A stretch of 64,000 bases of DNA from Roseibium marinum. Its GTDB lineage: Bacteria > Pseudomonadota > Alphaproteobacteria > Rhizobiales > Stappiaceae. Below the pieces are notes generated by a model. The model saw only the letters and a list, made by a program, of their open reading frames with translations. It did no database searches and was not told where the DNA came from. Positions 36,437-46,160 of the stretch are shown here, piece after piece; positions within the stretch are counted from its first letter, which is position 1; every line of letters begins with the position of its first letter. The DNA lies in the NCBI RefSeq assembly GCF_002906165.1, contig NZ_PPCN01000002.1:310001-374000 (forward strand), written 5' to 3'. The translations under genes were made by a program, and so were the position numbers.

Positions 36437-37617
36437 TCCGCCCCGGCAGGTTGAGGGCGGACCTTGAGGGTCGCAAGCAGCACGACCAAAGCTGCCACGG
36501 AAGAAAGGGCTGCCGTATAGAGAACGGTCCGGAAATCTGTGGCGCTTGCGATGAAGCCCATCGAGACGCTGCCGATCATGCCGCCAAGAAACAGGCTGTT
36601 CATGTAGATCGCGGTCGCGCGCCCGGGCCGGTCCGGGGCGAAACTTTGAACGAAGCTGATCGATACCCCTGCAAACAATCCGTAATACGTGCCCTCCAGC
36701 ATCGAAATCGTCAGCGCCTGCCAGACCGCCGTGACCTGGGCGAACAGAAGCATGCTTGCCGTTGCAAGACAGGCTGCCAGCAGGAGCACTTGCCGGACGC
36801 CGATGCGTTCCGCCAGACGCACGGAACCGAATATGACAAACACCTCCACAAGGCATTTGACGGAAAGCGACAGGCCGGGTGTCGAGCCGGGCAGGCCGGT
36901 TTCCCGAACAAAGAACAGCGGCATTGCGGACACGAACAGGGAGTTGGTAATTATGAAACCCAGGCAGGTCAGCCCGGCGATCAGAAGTCCCCAGTTGACG
37001 GGTTCGTCGTTGCCGTTCTTTTTTCTTGCCTTCTGGGATCTGAATCCCTTCGGCACGGCGACATTCCAGAGCGCCAGATATGTCAGCCCAATTCCAAAGG
37101 CACAGATAAACGCGGTTTGGAAGCCGAATTGCGCGACGAGCGTGAAGGAAAGTGCCGGACCTATCATCCAGCCCAATGAAACGGTCATGCGCTGCCATGA
37201 ATTGATGCGGGCGATATCCAGGTTCCGCCTTTCGGCATTCAGGCGTCCGTATGTGAAGATGATGCCTGCCCCCGTATTGGCAACGCCCATGAGCGGCGCC
37301 ACCGCCGCGAGCAACAGGAAAAAACTCGAGGTCTGCGTCAGCAGGACAGTCGCCAGGATATAGGCGCAGATGGACATCAGAAGCAGGCTTTTGACTGGAA
37401 AACCGTGATCCAGGCGTTCCCCCGCCCAGCGGTTGGTGACAAGCGTCAGCGGCAAAACCAGACCGGTATACAGGCCGACCTTCCACGGCTCCGCGCCGAG
37501 CCCTTCGACAATGAAGAAGCTCATCATCGGAACGAGTGCGGAGGTCCCGAGACTGTTGGTGAACTGCAGCAGCAGGATCAGCACTTCCTGACGGCGCAGC
37601 TGAAAGGGTGAGTACAT
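36433..37617 (-). CDS. MFS transporter of the sugar-efflux (SET) type
   Basis: This protein of about 394 residues has twelve hydrophobic segments and the MFS 12-TM layout. The first half shows FTNSLGTSALVPMMSFFIVEGLGAEPWKVGLYTGL and NRWAGERLDHG, and the second half GSVRLAERIGVRQVLLLA with the loop 8-9 motif. EGTYYGLFAGVSISFVQSFAPDRPGRATAIYMNSLFLGGMIGS resembles the SetA sugar-efflux family. The substrate is uncertain. A TTG five codons upstream is an alternative start. The gene is alone, convergent with DUF2244. Confidence 0.85.
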   Translation of the reverse strand: MYSPFQLRRQEVLILLLQFTNSLGTSALVPMMSFFIVEGLGAEPWKVGLYTGLVLPLTLVTNRWAGERLDHGFPVKSLLLMSICAYILATVLLTQTSSFFLLLAAVAPLMGVANTGAGIIFTYGRLNAERRNLDIARINSWQRMTVSLGWMIGPALSFTLVAQFGFQTAFICAFGIGLTYLALWNVAVPKGFRSQKARKKNGNDEPVNWGLLIAGLTCLGFIITNSLFVSAMPLFFVRETGLPGSTPGLSLSVKCLVEVFVIFGSVRLAERIGVRQVLLLAACLATASMLLFAQVTAVWQALTISMLEGTYYGLFAGVSISFVQSFAPDRPGRATAIYMNSLFLGGMIGSVSMGFIASATDFRTVLYTAALSSVAALVVLLATLKVRPQPAGAD

Positions 37618-37838
37618 GCGGAATTGAGCCAAATGGATGCGGGGCAGGCTGAAGGTTTCAGCGGATATTCAGGTATTGTCGGGGGCCGGAGCGAAAAGCC
37701 GTTTGCGGAGGCAAACGGGTGGGAGCGCAAACCGGAATCGGATTTCGGGGGCAGTCTGCCGGCAATACTGCCAGTTGAATGAAATTGGCGTCAAGAGGGA
37801 ACAGCGGCGCCGTTTTTCGCACCGGGAAACATGCGCAA

Positions 37839-40556
37839 TCAGGCGGGTTTCTTTCCGCTGAGTGCCTTCAGTCTGTACAGCGCCTCCAGGGCTTCCCGTG
37901 GCGTCATGTCGTCCGGATTGATATCGCAAAGCGATTCCAGAACTGGATCCGGCTCTGCCGAAGCTGTTGCCGCCACCGGGGTCAGGTTCGCGAACAGAGG
38001 CAATTCGTCGATCAGGCTTTCGGCGCGAGACCCGCGGTCTTGCTCTTCCAGCTGACTCAGAACCTGCTTGGACCGCTCGACCACGGTGGCCGGAAGGCCG
38101 GCGAGCTTGGCGACCTGAATGCCGTAGGACCGGTCGGCGGCCCCCGGCACGATCTCGTGCAGGAAGATGACGTCGCCATTCCATTCCTTCACCGACACGG
38201 TTGCGTTGGACAGGCGCTCGAGCCTGGCCGAGAGCGCGGTAAGCTCATGGTAATGGGTGGCGAACAGGGCGCGCGACCTGTTGACCTCGTGCAGATGTTC
38301 GATGGTTGCCCAGGCTATGGACAGGCCGTCGAACGTCGCCGTTCCCCGGCCGATCTCGTCCAGGATAACCAGCGAACGGTCGCCGGCCTGATTGAGGATA
38401 GCGGCCGTCTCGACCATTTCCACCATGAAGGTGGAGCGGCCACGGGCAAGGTCGTCGGCCGCGCCGACACGGGAAAACAGCCGGTCCACGACCCCGATAT
38501 GCGCTTCGGCCGCCGGAACGAACGCACCCATCTGGGCCATGACGGCAATCAGTGCGTTCTGGCGCAGAAAGGTTGACTTACCGGCCATGTTCGGACCGGT
38601 TATCAGCCAGATATGGCCGGTGTTCCCGTCCTTGTCCGGGCCGAGACTGGCGTCATTGGCGACAAAACTGTCGCCGCCGGCCTTTTTCAGGGCCCGTTCG
38701 ACGACGGGGTGACGCCCGCCCTTGATCTCGAACGCCCTGCTGTCATCGACGGTTGGGCGGACATGGTTCTCTTCCTGGGCGAGCTTCGCCAGAGCTGCCG
38801 AGACATCCAGAATGGCAAGACCCTGCGCGGCCGCCTTGATCGCCTCGCCCGTGCCGATGATCGCATTGGCCAGCCGGTCGAAAATCTCCAGTTCGATGGC
38901 AAGCGAGCGTTCACCGGCGCTGGCGATCTTCGACTCCAGTTCCGCCAGCTCCGTCGTCGTGAAGCGCATGGCGCCGGCCATGGTCTGGCGGTGAATGAAC
39001 CGCCCGGGATCCGCAGTCATTTTTTCGGTCTGCGCCGAGGGGGCTTCGATGAACCAGCCGAGCACGTTGTTGTGCTTGATCTTCAGGGATCTGAGGCCGA
39101 GTTCTTCCGCATAGCTGGCCTGGAGCCTGGCGATCACCTTGCGGCTTTCATCGCGCAGGGCGCGCAGTTCATCGAGATCGGCATTGAAGCCGGTGGCGAT
39201 GAAATTGCCGTCCCGTTTCAGGAGGGGCGGATCTTCCCGGAGCGCGGAAACCAGCTCCGTCCCCAGATCGTGCGGCGCGCCTTCCAGGCTCGCCCGGGCC
39301 GCGGCAATTTCCGCAGGGATGGCATCCGCGACCGAGCCGGTCTGATCGAGAACCGCCCGCGCCGCTTCAAGCCCCTGGGCGACGGCGAGTATGTCGCGTG
39401 GACCGCCCCGGTTCAGCGCGATGCGGGAAAGCGCCCGGGCCATGTCCGGCGCGCCTTTCAGCGTCTGGCGCAATCCCTCGCGCATGATTTCGTTGCCGAG
39501 GAAGAAGGCGACGGCGTCGTGGCGGCGGTGAATGGCGTCAACATTGACCAGCGGCCCGGCAAGGCGGCTGGCAAGAAGCCGCGACCCGCCGCCGGTGACC
39601 GTGCGGTCGATCGTGGCGAGCAGGGAACCCTGCTTCTCTCCGGAGAGTGTCCGTGAAAGTTCGAGATTTGCGCGGGTGGCGGGATCGATCAGCATGCGGC
39701 CGGTGCCTGCTTCGCGCACCGGAGGATCGAGCGGCGGCCGCTCTCCAAGCTGGGTTTTTTCGATATAGGCCAGAATGCCGGCGGCGGCCGAGAGTTCGGC
39801 CCGGCTGAAGGTGCCGAAACCGTCCAGCGTCTTCACGCCGAAATAATGCCCTAGCCGATCGGTTGCGGTCGAACTGTCGAAAAAGGCGCGCGGCACCGGC
39901 GACAGGGCCCCGCCCGGTTGCTCGGCAATCAGGCGCAGCTCGTTTTCCTGCAGCAGATTGTCCGGCAGGATGAGCTCGCGCGGCGACACTTGCGCCAGAT
40001 CGGCGGCAAGGCGCTGGTGGTCGGTTTCGGAGACCTGGAACGATCCTGTCGACATGTCGATCCAGGCAAGGCCGTAAATCGCATCGCCCTCCATCGAGCC
40101 ACCCTTCAGGCGGGTCAGCGCCATCAGGTAGTTGTTGGCGCCCGCATCGAGCAGCCGCTCTTCAGTCAGTGTGCCGGGCGTCACCAGGCGGACCACATCC
40201 CGCCGGACCACGGATTTGGAGCCGCGCTTCCTGGCCTCAGCAGGGTCCTCGGTCTGCTCGCACACCGAAACCCGGTGACCCTTCGCGATCAGTTTCTGCA
40301 GGTAATCGTCGGCGGCGTGAACCGGAACGCCGCACATCGGGATGTCCTCGCCCTGATGCTTGCCGCGCTTGGTGAGCGTGATGCCCAGCGACTGCGAAGC
40401 GATTTCGGCATCCTCGAAGAACAGCTCGTAAAAATCCCCCATCCGGTAGAACAGCAGGCTGTCCGGATTGGCGGTCTTTATCTCGGTATACTGGGCCATC
40501 ATCGGCGTGACTTTGCTGTCAGCCGGGGCCACGTGTTGCGCGCTTTGTCCACTCAT
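37839..40556 (-). CDS. mutS: DNA mismatch repair protein MutS
   Basis: This 905-residue ATPase recognises mismatches. The mismatch-binding Phe-x-Glu lies in [14 protein letters not shown] near residue 45. Further blocks are [21 protein letters not shown], the Walker [50 protein letters not shown] and [22 protein letters not shown]. The C-terminal Walker B and dimerisation region ends near [13 protein letters not shown]. Length is standard. It lies alone between the MFS gene and maeB, divergent from maeB. Confidence 0.97.
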   Translation of the reverse strand: MSGQSAQHVAPADSKVTPMMAQYTEIKTANPDSLLFYRMGDFYELFFEDAEIASQSLGITLTKRGKHQGEDIPMCGVPVHAADDYLQKLIAKGHRVSVCEQTEDPAEARKRGSKSVVRRDVVRLVTPGTLTEERLLDAGANNYLMALTRLKGGSMEGDAIYGLAWIDMSTGSFQVSETDHQRLAADLAQVSPRELILPDNLLQENELRLIAEQPGGALSPVPRAFFDSSTATDRLGHYFGVKTLDGFGTFSRAELSAAAGILAYIEKTQLGERPPLDPPVREAGTGRMLIDPATRANLELSRTLSGEKQGSLLATIDRTVTGGGSRLLASRLAGPLVNVDAIHRRHDAVAFFLGNEIMREGLRQTLKGAPDMARALSRIALNRGGPRDILAVAQGLEAARAVLDQTGSVADAIPAEIAAARASLEGAPHDLGTELVSALREDPPLLKRDGNFIATGFNADLDELRALRDESRKVIARLQASYAEELGLRSLKIKHNNVLGWFIEAPSAQTEKMTADPGRFIHRQTMAGAMRFTTTELAELESKIASAGERSLAIELEIFDRLANAIIGTGEAIKAAAQGLAILDVSAALAKLAQEENHVRPTVDDSRAFEIKGGRHPVVERALKKAGGDSFVANDASLGPDKDGNTGHIWLITGPNMAGKSTFLRQNALIAVMAQMGAFVPAAEAHIGVVDRLFSRVGAADDLARGRSTFMVEMVETAAILNQAGDRSLVILDEIGRGTATFDGLSIAWATIEHLHEVNRSRALFATHYHELTALSARLERLSNATVSVKEWNGDVIFLHEIVPGAADRSYGIQVAKLAGLPATVVERSKQVLSQLEEQDRGSRAESLIDELPLFANLTPVAATASAEPDPVLESLCDINPDDMTPREALEALYRLKALSGKKPA

Positions 40557-40907
40557 GCCTGATACCTAAATCAACCGGCTTTCGAGGGAAAGCGCCTCGA
40601 TACGGTTAACTTGATCGATCCAAAGGAGAAAGAGCCTTGTTTCCGGTATCGGTCGTCCCCGTGCTGTTTCGGCGCTCCCGGCGGTAGTTTGCAAACGTCA
40701 TCATTATGCAAAGAGGGTACCGCTTCGCGGGTTGAGGGTTCAATTTCCAGCGGATAAGGTCAGGCGCCCGCCATCAAGAGCGGGTTTTCTAGAGCATCGT
40801 GCGTTCGATTGAACGCACACAAGATGCGCTAACACTTTTGGATCGATCAACGGATGTTCAATCGCTTCCGATAGAACATCCGTTGATCTAGAGGAAACGC
40901 CCGCGTC
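40557..40907. promoter_or_regulatory. Divergent mutS/maeB region with two palindromes
   Basis: This 351-bp gap has no coding sequence I can support. The first 230 bp should hold the mutS promoter. The last 120 bp hold two palindromes (40794-40827 and 40845-40888) directly before the maeB ribosome site. Confidence 0.55.
40794..40888. repeat. Double palindromic element upstream of maeB
   Basis: The first palindrome has GTGCGTTC/GAACGCAC arms around GATT, with GCATC/GATGC outside them. The second has perfect 15-bp arms, GATCAACGGATGTTC (40845-40859) and GAACATCCGTTGATC (40874-40888), around 14 bases. The unit is bounded by TCTAGAG on the left and CTAGAG on the right, and ends 20 bases before the maeB ATG. 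It would fold strongly in the maeB leader RNA. Confidence 0.75.
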
Positions 40908-43190
40908 ATGTCCGCCGATAAAAAATCGTCCAAACCATCCGTCAGCTTCACCGATCAGGAAGCGCTGCAATTCCACCAGGAAGGCCGGCCCGGCAAACTG
41001 GAAATCACGCCGACCAAGCCGATGGCCACGCAGCGCGACCTGTCGCTGGCCTATTCCCCCGGCGTGGCGGTTCCGGTGCGGGCCATCGCCGAGGATCCGA
41101 GCCGCGCCTACGATTACACCACCAAGGGCAATCTCGTGGCGGTGATTTCCAACGGGTCCGCCATCCTGGGAATGGGAAATCTCGGCGCTCTGGCCTCCAA
41201 GCCGGTGATGGAAGGCAAGGCGGTTCTCTTCAAACGCTTCGCCGACGTCGATTCCATCGATCTGGAAATCGACACCCAGGACGTCGACGAATTCGTCAAT
41301 GCCGTCCGCTATCTCGGCCCGTCCTTCGGCGGGATAAACCTGGAGGACATCAAGGCGCCGGACTGCTTCATCATCGAGCAGCGCCTGCGCGAACTGATGG
41401 ACATTCCGGTCTTCCATGACGATCAGCACGGCACGGCGATCATCGCCGCCGCGGGTCTCATCAATGCCCTGCACATGACCGGCAGGGACATGAAGGATGC
41501 CAGGATCGTCTGCAATGGCGCGGGTGCGGCGGGCATTGCCTGTATCGAACTCATCAAGGCGATGGGTGTTCCCCATCAGAATGTCACTCTCTGCGACACC
41601 AAGGGCGTGATCTACAAGGGCCGCGAGGAGGGTATGAACCAGTGGAAATCAGCGCATGCCATCGAGACGCAGGCCCGCTCGCTCTATGACGCGATGAAAG
41701 GCGCGGACGTCTTTTTCGGCGTGTCGGTCAAGGGTGCGCTCACTCCGGACATGCTGCGGGTCATGGCGCCCAACCCGGTCATCTTCGCCATGGCGAACCC
41801 GGATCCGGAAATCACGCCGGAAGAGGCAGCCGAAGTCCGGGACGACGCCATCGTCGCCACGGGCCGCTCGGATTATCCCAATCAGGTCAATAACGTTCTT
41901 GGTTTTCCCTATATCTTCCGTGGCGCGCTGGATGTTCACGCGACCACCATCAACGAGGCTATGAAGGTCGCCTGCGCCCATGCGCTGGCCGAACTCGCCC
42001 GCGAGGAGGTTCCCGACGAGGTCGCCGCCGCCTATCGCGGCAACCGGCCGAAATTCGGTCCCGAATACATCATTCCCGTGCCTTTCGACCCGCGGCTGAT
42101 CCATGCGATCCCGCCCGCCGTTGCCCAGGCGGCGATGGATTCCGGCGTTGCCCGCCGTCCGATCGTCGACATGGAAGCCTACAAGCACCAGCTTTCCGCG
42201 CGGCGCGACCCTGTGGCCGGCACTTTGCAGAGGATCTTCTCCAAGGTCCGCCAGCAGCCGAAACGGGTGGTCTTCGCGGAAGGCGAAGAGGAACCGGTGA
42301 TCCGCGCCGCCACCAGCTTCGTGTCGCAGGGGCTCGGAGAGGCCATACTGATCGGCCGCGAGGACGAGATCAAATCCATGGCCGAGCAGGCCGGGATCGA
42401 CATCGACAGGACCGGGATCTCCATCCAGAACGCCCGGCTCTCCGACCGCAATGCGGACTACGCGCAATATCTCTACGGCCGTTTGCAGCGCAAGGGCTAC
42501 CTGCTGCGCGACTGCCAGCGCATGGTCAACAACGACCGCAACTACTGGGGCGCCATCATGGTGGCGCGCGGTGACGCCGACGCCATGGTCACCGGCGTCA
42601 CCCGCAACTATTCCGTGGCGCTGGACACGGTGAAAGCCTGCATCGATCCGAAGCCGGGCCATCGCATCATCGGCGTCTCCTTGGCGCTGGCGCGCGGGCG
42701 CACGGTGCTGATCGCCGACACGGCGGTGATCGATATGCCGACCTCCGAAGAACTCGCCGATATCGCCGAGGAGGCCGCCCATGTCGCCCGCAAGCTGGGC
42801 TACGAGCCGCGTGTTGCCATGCTGGCCTATTCCACTTTCGGACACCCAAAGGGCGAACGCTCCGAAAAGGTCCAGGAAGCCGTGAAGATCCTCGACCGGC
42901 GCCGGGTGGATTTCGAATATGACGGCGACATGGCCGCCGATGTCGCCCTTAACATGGACCGCATGGCCGCCTACCCCTTCTGCCGCCTCACCGCTCCCGC
43001 CAACGTCCTCGTCATGCCTGCTTTCCACTCCGCGTCCATCTCCACGAAGATGCTCCAGGAACTGGGCGGCGCCACCGTCATCGGCCCGTTGCTCGTCGGC
43101 TTCGACAAACCCATCCAGATCGTCCCGCTCGGGGCCAAGGACAGTGACATCGTCAACATGGCGGTAATCGCGGCGTTCAATGTGACGTGA
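40908..43190 (+). CDS. maeB: NADP-dependent malic enzyme with phosphotransacetylase-like domain
   Basis: This 760-residue two-domain protein converts malate to pyruvate with NADP. The N-terminal malic enzyme part contains LAYSPGVAVPVRAI, VFHDDQHGTAIIAAAGLINAL and NGAGAAGIACIELI (nucleotide loop). From about residue 440 there is a phosphotransacetylase-like domain (RVVFAEGEEEPVIRAA, MVTGVTRNYSVALDT, LAYSTFGHPKGERSEKV). In this bacterial class that domain usually lacks catalytic activity and has a regulatory role, binding acetyl-CoA. Length and order match MaeB/TME. The ribosome site GAGGAAAC lies next to a large palindrome. Confidence 0.95.
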   Translation: MSADKKSSKPSVSFTDQEALQFHQEGRPGKLEITPTKPMATQRDLSLAYSPGVAVPVRAIAEDPSRAYDYTTKGNLVAVISNGSAILGMGNLGALASKPVMEGKAVLFKRFADVDSIDLEIDTQDVDEFVNAVRYLGPSFGGINLEDIKAPDCFIIEQRLRELMDIPVFHDDQHGTAIIAAAGLINALHMTGRDMKDARIVCNGAGAAGIACIELIKAMGVPHQNVTLCDTKGVIYKGREEGMNQWKSAHAIETQARSLYDAMKGADVFFGVSVKGALTPDMLRVMAPNPVIFAMANPDPEITPEEAAEVRDDAIVATGRSDYPNQVNNVLGFPYIFRGALDVHATTINEAMKVACAHALAELAREEVPDEVAAAYRGNRPKFGPEYIIPVPFDPRLIHAIPPAVAQAAMDSGVARRPIVDMEAYKHQLSARRDPVAGTLQRIFSKVRQQPKRVVFAEGEEEPVIRAATSFVSQGLGEAILIGREDEIKSMAEQAGIDIDRTGISIQNARLSDRNADYAQYLYGRLQRKGYLLRDCQRMVNNDRNYWGAIMVARGDADAMVTGVTRNYSVALDTVKACIDPKPGHRIIGVSLALARGRTVLIADTAVIDMPTSEELADIAEEAAHVARKLGYEPRVAMLAYSTFGHPKGERSEKVQEAVKILDRRRVDFEYDGDMAADVALNMDRMAAYPFCRLTAPANVLVMPAFHSASISTKMLQELGGATVIGPLLVGFDKPIQIVPLGAKDSDIVNMAVIAAFNVT

Positions 43191-43200
43191 CAACGGGACG

Positions 43201-43582
43201 GTGAAAGAAGAAGCAATGGCGCCTTCCCGGATTGACGGTACCACGAGGCGTATTGCCAGAAAGCTGCGTTTTGATCAGACAAAGGGCGAAAAGGCGCTTT
43301 GGCGGGCACTACGAGAGCTTAAATCGGAGGGCGTGCATGCATGTTCGCCGTCAAGCCCCGGTCGGGCCATACATTGCGGACTTCGCGATGTTCTCCCGAC
43401 GGTTGATCGTCGAGATTGACGGTGATGTTCATGCGCTGCCTGACCGGCGGACGCATGATGAGATTCGTGAGAAATGGCTTCAGTCTCAGGGTTTTACCGT
43501 GCTCCGATATTCTTCCCGCGATGTCGATGAAAACCTGGAAGGCGTCGTTTTGGACATAAGACGGAAACTGGGCTTGGATTAG
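43201..43582 (+). pseudogene. Frameshifted DUF559 endonuclease-like gene
   Basis: Two overlapping frames together give one DUF559 protein. The N-terminal part (RIARKLRFDQTKGEKALWRALRELKSEGVH) is in one frame, and VRRQAPVGPYIADFAMFSRRLIVEIDGDVHAL-DRRTHDEIREKWLQSQGFTVLRYSSRDVDENLEG in another. The break coincides with a tandem GCAT GCAT at 43335-43342. Removing one GCAT restores ...EGVHVRRQAPVGPY..., the family consensus. DUF559 proteins have a Vsr-like nuclease fold and often travel with repeats. A C/G-rich inverted repeat follows directly. The gene is therefore most likely inactive. Confidence 0.85.
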
Positions 43583-43588
43583 GCCGGT

Positions 43589-43630
43589 GTACCCCCACCC
43601 CTTGTGGAGAGGGGTCAGGGGTGGGGGTAC
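43589..43630. repeat. C/G-rich inverted repeat 1
   Basis: Perfect 14-bp arms, GTACCCCCACCCCT (43589-43602) and AGGGGTGGGGGTAC (43617-43630), lie right after the DUF559 remnant. The same motif recurs at 50936-50973 and 51060-51098. Confidence 0.8.
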
Positions 43631-43701
43631 ACGGCATTTCAGCGCGGGAAACGCCGTTTCCCTTTTGACAAAACCCGCCCTACCGGCGATACCTCGAAGC
43701 C

Positions 43702-44346
43702 ATGTCGGATATAGAAGTCAAAATCTGCGGGCTCAGCACCGAGGACACCATGGAAGCCGCGCTTGACGCGGGGGCGGATATGGTCGGGCTGATGTTTTTT
43801 CCCAAAAGTCCGCGCCACGTGTCTCTCAGTCAGGCCTGCAAACTTGCCGATATGGCGCGCGGCAAGGCGGAAATCGTGGCGGTGACCGTCAATATGGACC
43901 TTGACGGATTATCGCGGATCAATGAACTGGTGGCGCCCGATACCTTCCAGTTTCACGGCAGCGAATCTCCGGAAGCCTGCGCCGCGGTCAAGGTGATGCA
44001 GGGAACCAAAATCATGAAGGCCGTGGCGGTTTCAGAAAAGGCCGATCTGGAAGAGGCGCAATATTACGCTATAGTGGCGGATCGTATCCTGTTTGACGCA
44101 AAACCGCCGCAAGGGTCGGATCTGCCTGGCGGAAACGGAGTTTCGTTCGACTGGACGTTGCTGAAAGATCTTGACCTGAAGAAGCCCTATATGCTTTCCG
44201 GAGGGCTGAATGTCGCAAACGTCGCGGAGGCCATCCGCTTGAGCGGCGCGAGGGCGGTCGACGTTTCTTCCGCTGTCGAGCGGGAACGCGGCGTCAAGGA
44301 CAACGACCTGATCCGCGCTTTTATCGCGGCGGCCAAAAACGCCTGA
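43702..44346 (+). CDS. trpF: Phosphoribosylanthranilate isomerase
   Basis: This 214-residue TIM-barrel enzyme isomerises phosphoribosylanthranilate in tryptophan synthesis. The catalytic Cys is in VKICGLST at the N-terminus and the Asp in ILFDAKPP. FQFHGSE, the phosphate-binding LSGGLNVANVAEAI and the AVDVSSAVE-RERGVKDNDLIRAFI end match the family. It starts the trpF-trpB-trpA cluster, 39 bp before trpB. Confidence 0.95.
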   Translation: MSDIEVKICGLSTEDTMEAALDAGADMVGLMFFPKSPRHVSLSQACKLADMARGKAEIVAVTVNMDLDGLSRINELVAPDTFQFHGSESPEACAAVKVMQGTKIMKAVAVSEKADLEEAQYYAIVADRILFDAKPPQGSDLPGGNGVSFDWTLLKDLDLKKPYMLSGGLNVANVAEAIRLSGARAVDVSSAVERERGVKDNDLIRAFIAAAKNA

Positions 44347-44385
44347 TATCCGGAAGAAAACCTGCCTGCGGCTAGGAGTTTAAGC

Positions 44386-45600
44386 GTGAACGAGATGGCA
44401 AACAGCATTCGGACCGGCCCGGACGATCGCGGTCACTTCGGCATCTTCGGCGGCCGCTACGTTGCCGAGACCCTGATGCCGCTGATCCTGGATCTGGAGC
44501 AGCACTACAATGACGCCAAGAACGATCCGGCCTTCCATGCCGAGATCGAGGATCTGAACAAGCACTATACCGGCCGTCCCTCGCCGCTTTATTTCGCCGA
44601 GCGCCTGACGGAAGAGCTTGGCGGCGCCAAGGTCTATTTCAAGCGCGACGAGCTGAACCACACCGGGTCGCACAAGATCAACAACTGCCTGGGCCAGATC
44701 CTTCTGGCAAAGCGCATGGGCAAGACCCGTATCATCGCGGAAACCGGCGCCGGCCAGCATGGCGTCGCCACCGCCACCGTGTGCGCCCGATTCGGCCTGC
44801 CCTGCGTTGTCTACATGGGCAAGACCGACGTGGAGCGGCAGAAGCCGAACGTCTTCCGCATGAAGCTTCTGGGCGCGGAGATCGTTCCGGTGACCGCCGG
44901 GGCCGGCACGCTCAAGGATGCCATGAACGAGGCGTTGCGTGACTGGGTCACCAATGTCGACGACACCTACTACCTGATCGGCACGGCGGCGGGCCCGCAT
45001 CCCTATCCGGAAATGGTGCGCGACTTCCAGTCGGTGATCGGCAAGGAACTGCGCGAGCAGATGATGGAAGCCGAAGGCCGTCTCCCCGACGCGCTGGTGG
45101 CCGCCGTCGGCGGTGGCTCCAACGCCATCGGCCTGTTCCACCCGTTCCTCGATGACAAGAACATAAAGATGTACGGCGTGGAGGCCGGTGGCCGCGGCCT
45201 GCAGGGCGAAGAGCATTGCGCCTCGCTGACGGCTGGAAAACCGGGAGTTCTCCACGGCAACCGGACCTATCTGCTGCAGAATGACGACGGCCAGATTCTG
45301 GAAGGCCACTCGATTTCCGCCGGTCTCGACTATCCGGGCATCGGGCCGGAACATTCCTGGCTGAAGGAAATCGGCCGCGTGGAATATGTACCGATAATGG
45401 ATACCGAAGCTCTGGAGGCCTTCCAGATGCTCACCCGTGTCGAAGGCATCATTCCGGCTCTGGAGCCGGCCCACGCGCTTGCCTATGTGACCAAGCTGGC
45501 ACCGCGGATGGACAAGGATCAGATCATTGTCATGAACCTGTGCGGCCGCGGCGACAAGGACGTCTTCGCGGTGGGCGAGATGCTGGGGTTCGACCTTTAA
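44386..45600 (+). CDS. trpB: Tryptophan synthase beta chain
   Basis: This 404-residue PLP enzyme condenses indole with serine. The PLP Lys is in [16 protein letters not shown] (about residue 95). [27 protein letters not shown] and [14 protein letters not shown] are diagnostic. It starts at GTG with AGGAG seven bases upstream. A strong intrinsic terminator follows at 45638. trpA therefore needs read-through or its own promoter in the 560-bp gap between trpB and trpA. Confidence 0.97.
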   Translation: MNEMANSIRTGPDDRGHFGIFGGRYVAETLMPLILDLEQHYNDAKNDPAFHAEIEDLNKHYTGRPSPLYFAERLTEELGGAKVYFKRDELNHTGSHKINNCLGQILLAKRMGKTRIIAETGAGQHGVATATVCARFGLPCVVYMGKTDVERQKPNVFRMKLLGAEIVPVTAGAGTLKDAMNEALRDWVTNVDDTYYLIGTAAGPHPYPEMVRDFQSVIGKELREQMMEAEGRLPDALVAAVGGGSNAIGLFHPFLDDKNIKMYGVEAGGRGLQGEEHCASLTAGKPGVLHGNRTYLLQNDDGQILEGHSISAGLDYPGIGPEHSWLKEIGRVEYVPIMDTEALEAFQMLTRVEGIIPALEPAHALAYVTKLAPRMDKDQIIVMNLCGRGDKDVFAVGEMLGFDL

Positions 45601-45637
45601 GTCAGGGCGGCCTGACCACTATCGACCAAATCGGATC

Positions 45638-45672
45638 GGGCCGTGCGTTTTCAGGACGCGCGGCCCTTTTTT
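45638..45672 (+). terminator. Intrinsic terminator after trpB
   Basis: GGGCCGTGCG (45638-45647) pairs with CGCGCGGCCC (45657-45666) with one wobble pair, followed by six T residues. It overlaps the 3' end of the small gene on the opposite strand. Confidence 0.88.
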
Positions 45673-45890
45673 GCATGGATGGGCCGGGCGACAAGGACCT
45701 CTTCAAGAAGCTGTTGCCGGCCACGGGCATCCAGATGTTCGGCCTGCTGCAGCGGCCTGGTCTCCCCAGGCCGGTCCGGTCCATGCGGTTGCTCCATGCG
45801 CGTGGAAAAGCCGATATTGAAACCCTTCATGCGCCTCCAAAGCTTTTCGCTGAGGGGCGTGGGGGCCGGTTCGAAAAGGGAATGGGCCAT
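45651..45890 (-). CDS. Small protein of unknown function between trpB and trpA
   Basis: This 79-codon frame on the minus strand begins with ATG preceded by AAGGAG at the ideal distance, one of the best ribosome sites in the window. The product (MAHSLFEPAPTPLSEKLWRRMKGF... ending ARPIHAKKGRAS) is basic and polar, with no signal peptide or known domain. It lies between trpB and trpA on the opposite strand, and its 3' end shares the trpB terminator. Coding status rests mainly on the ribosome site and on filling the gap. Confidence 0.55.
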   Translation of the reverse strand: MAHSLFEPAPTPLSEKLWRRMKGFNIGFSTRMEQPHGPDRPGETRPLQQAEHLDARGRQQLLEEVLVARPIHAKKGRAS

Positions 45891-46160
45891 TTTCAGCTCC
45901 TTGTTGTTGTTTGATGGCTCAGGACTGGCCTTAAATTAAGCGCACATAGTGCATTTATCCAGTCGGTTTTTCTGCGCATCCCGTATTCCTGCCATGCAGA
46001 AACGGTGGAGCTGACCTCCGGTTCCGGTTCGTCCCGCGTGCGGCCCTGAACGGATGCGTTTGTGCATTGATAGATTGACATGGCGCGTATGCCCCCCGTA
46101 CATCGCAGGGACGAAAAGGCCTGCGAGGATGTGAAGCGGGCGCAGGAAGGGTAGCAATGC

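Noticed and set aside
35900-37486. 528-codon minus-strand frame across DUF2244 and the MFS gene
   Set aside because: It spans two genes with clear family motifs in other frames and has no domain of its own.
41649-43244. Long minus-strand frame opposite maeB
   Set aside because: Shadow of the well-defined malic enzyme. Composition is biased and no motif is seen.
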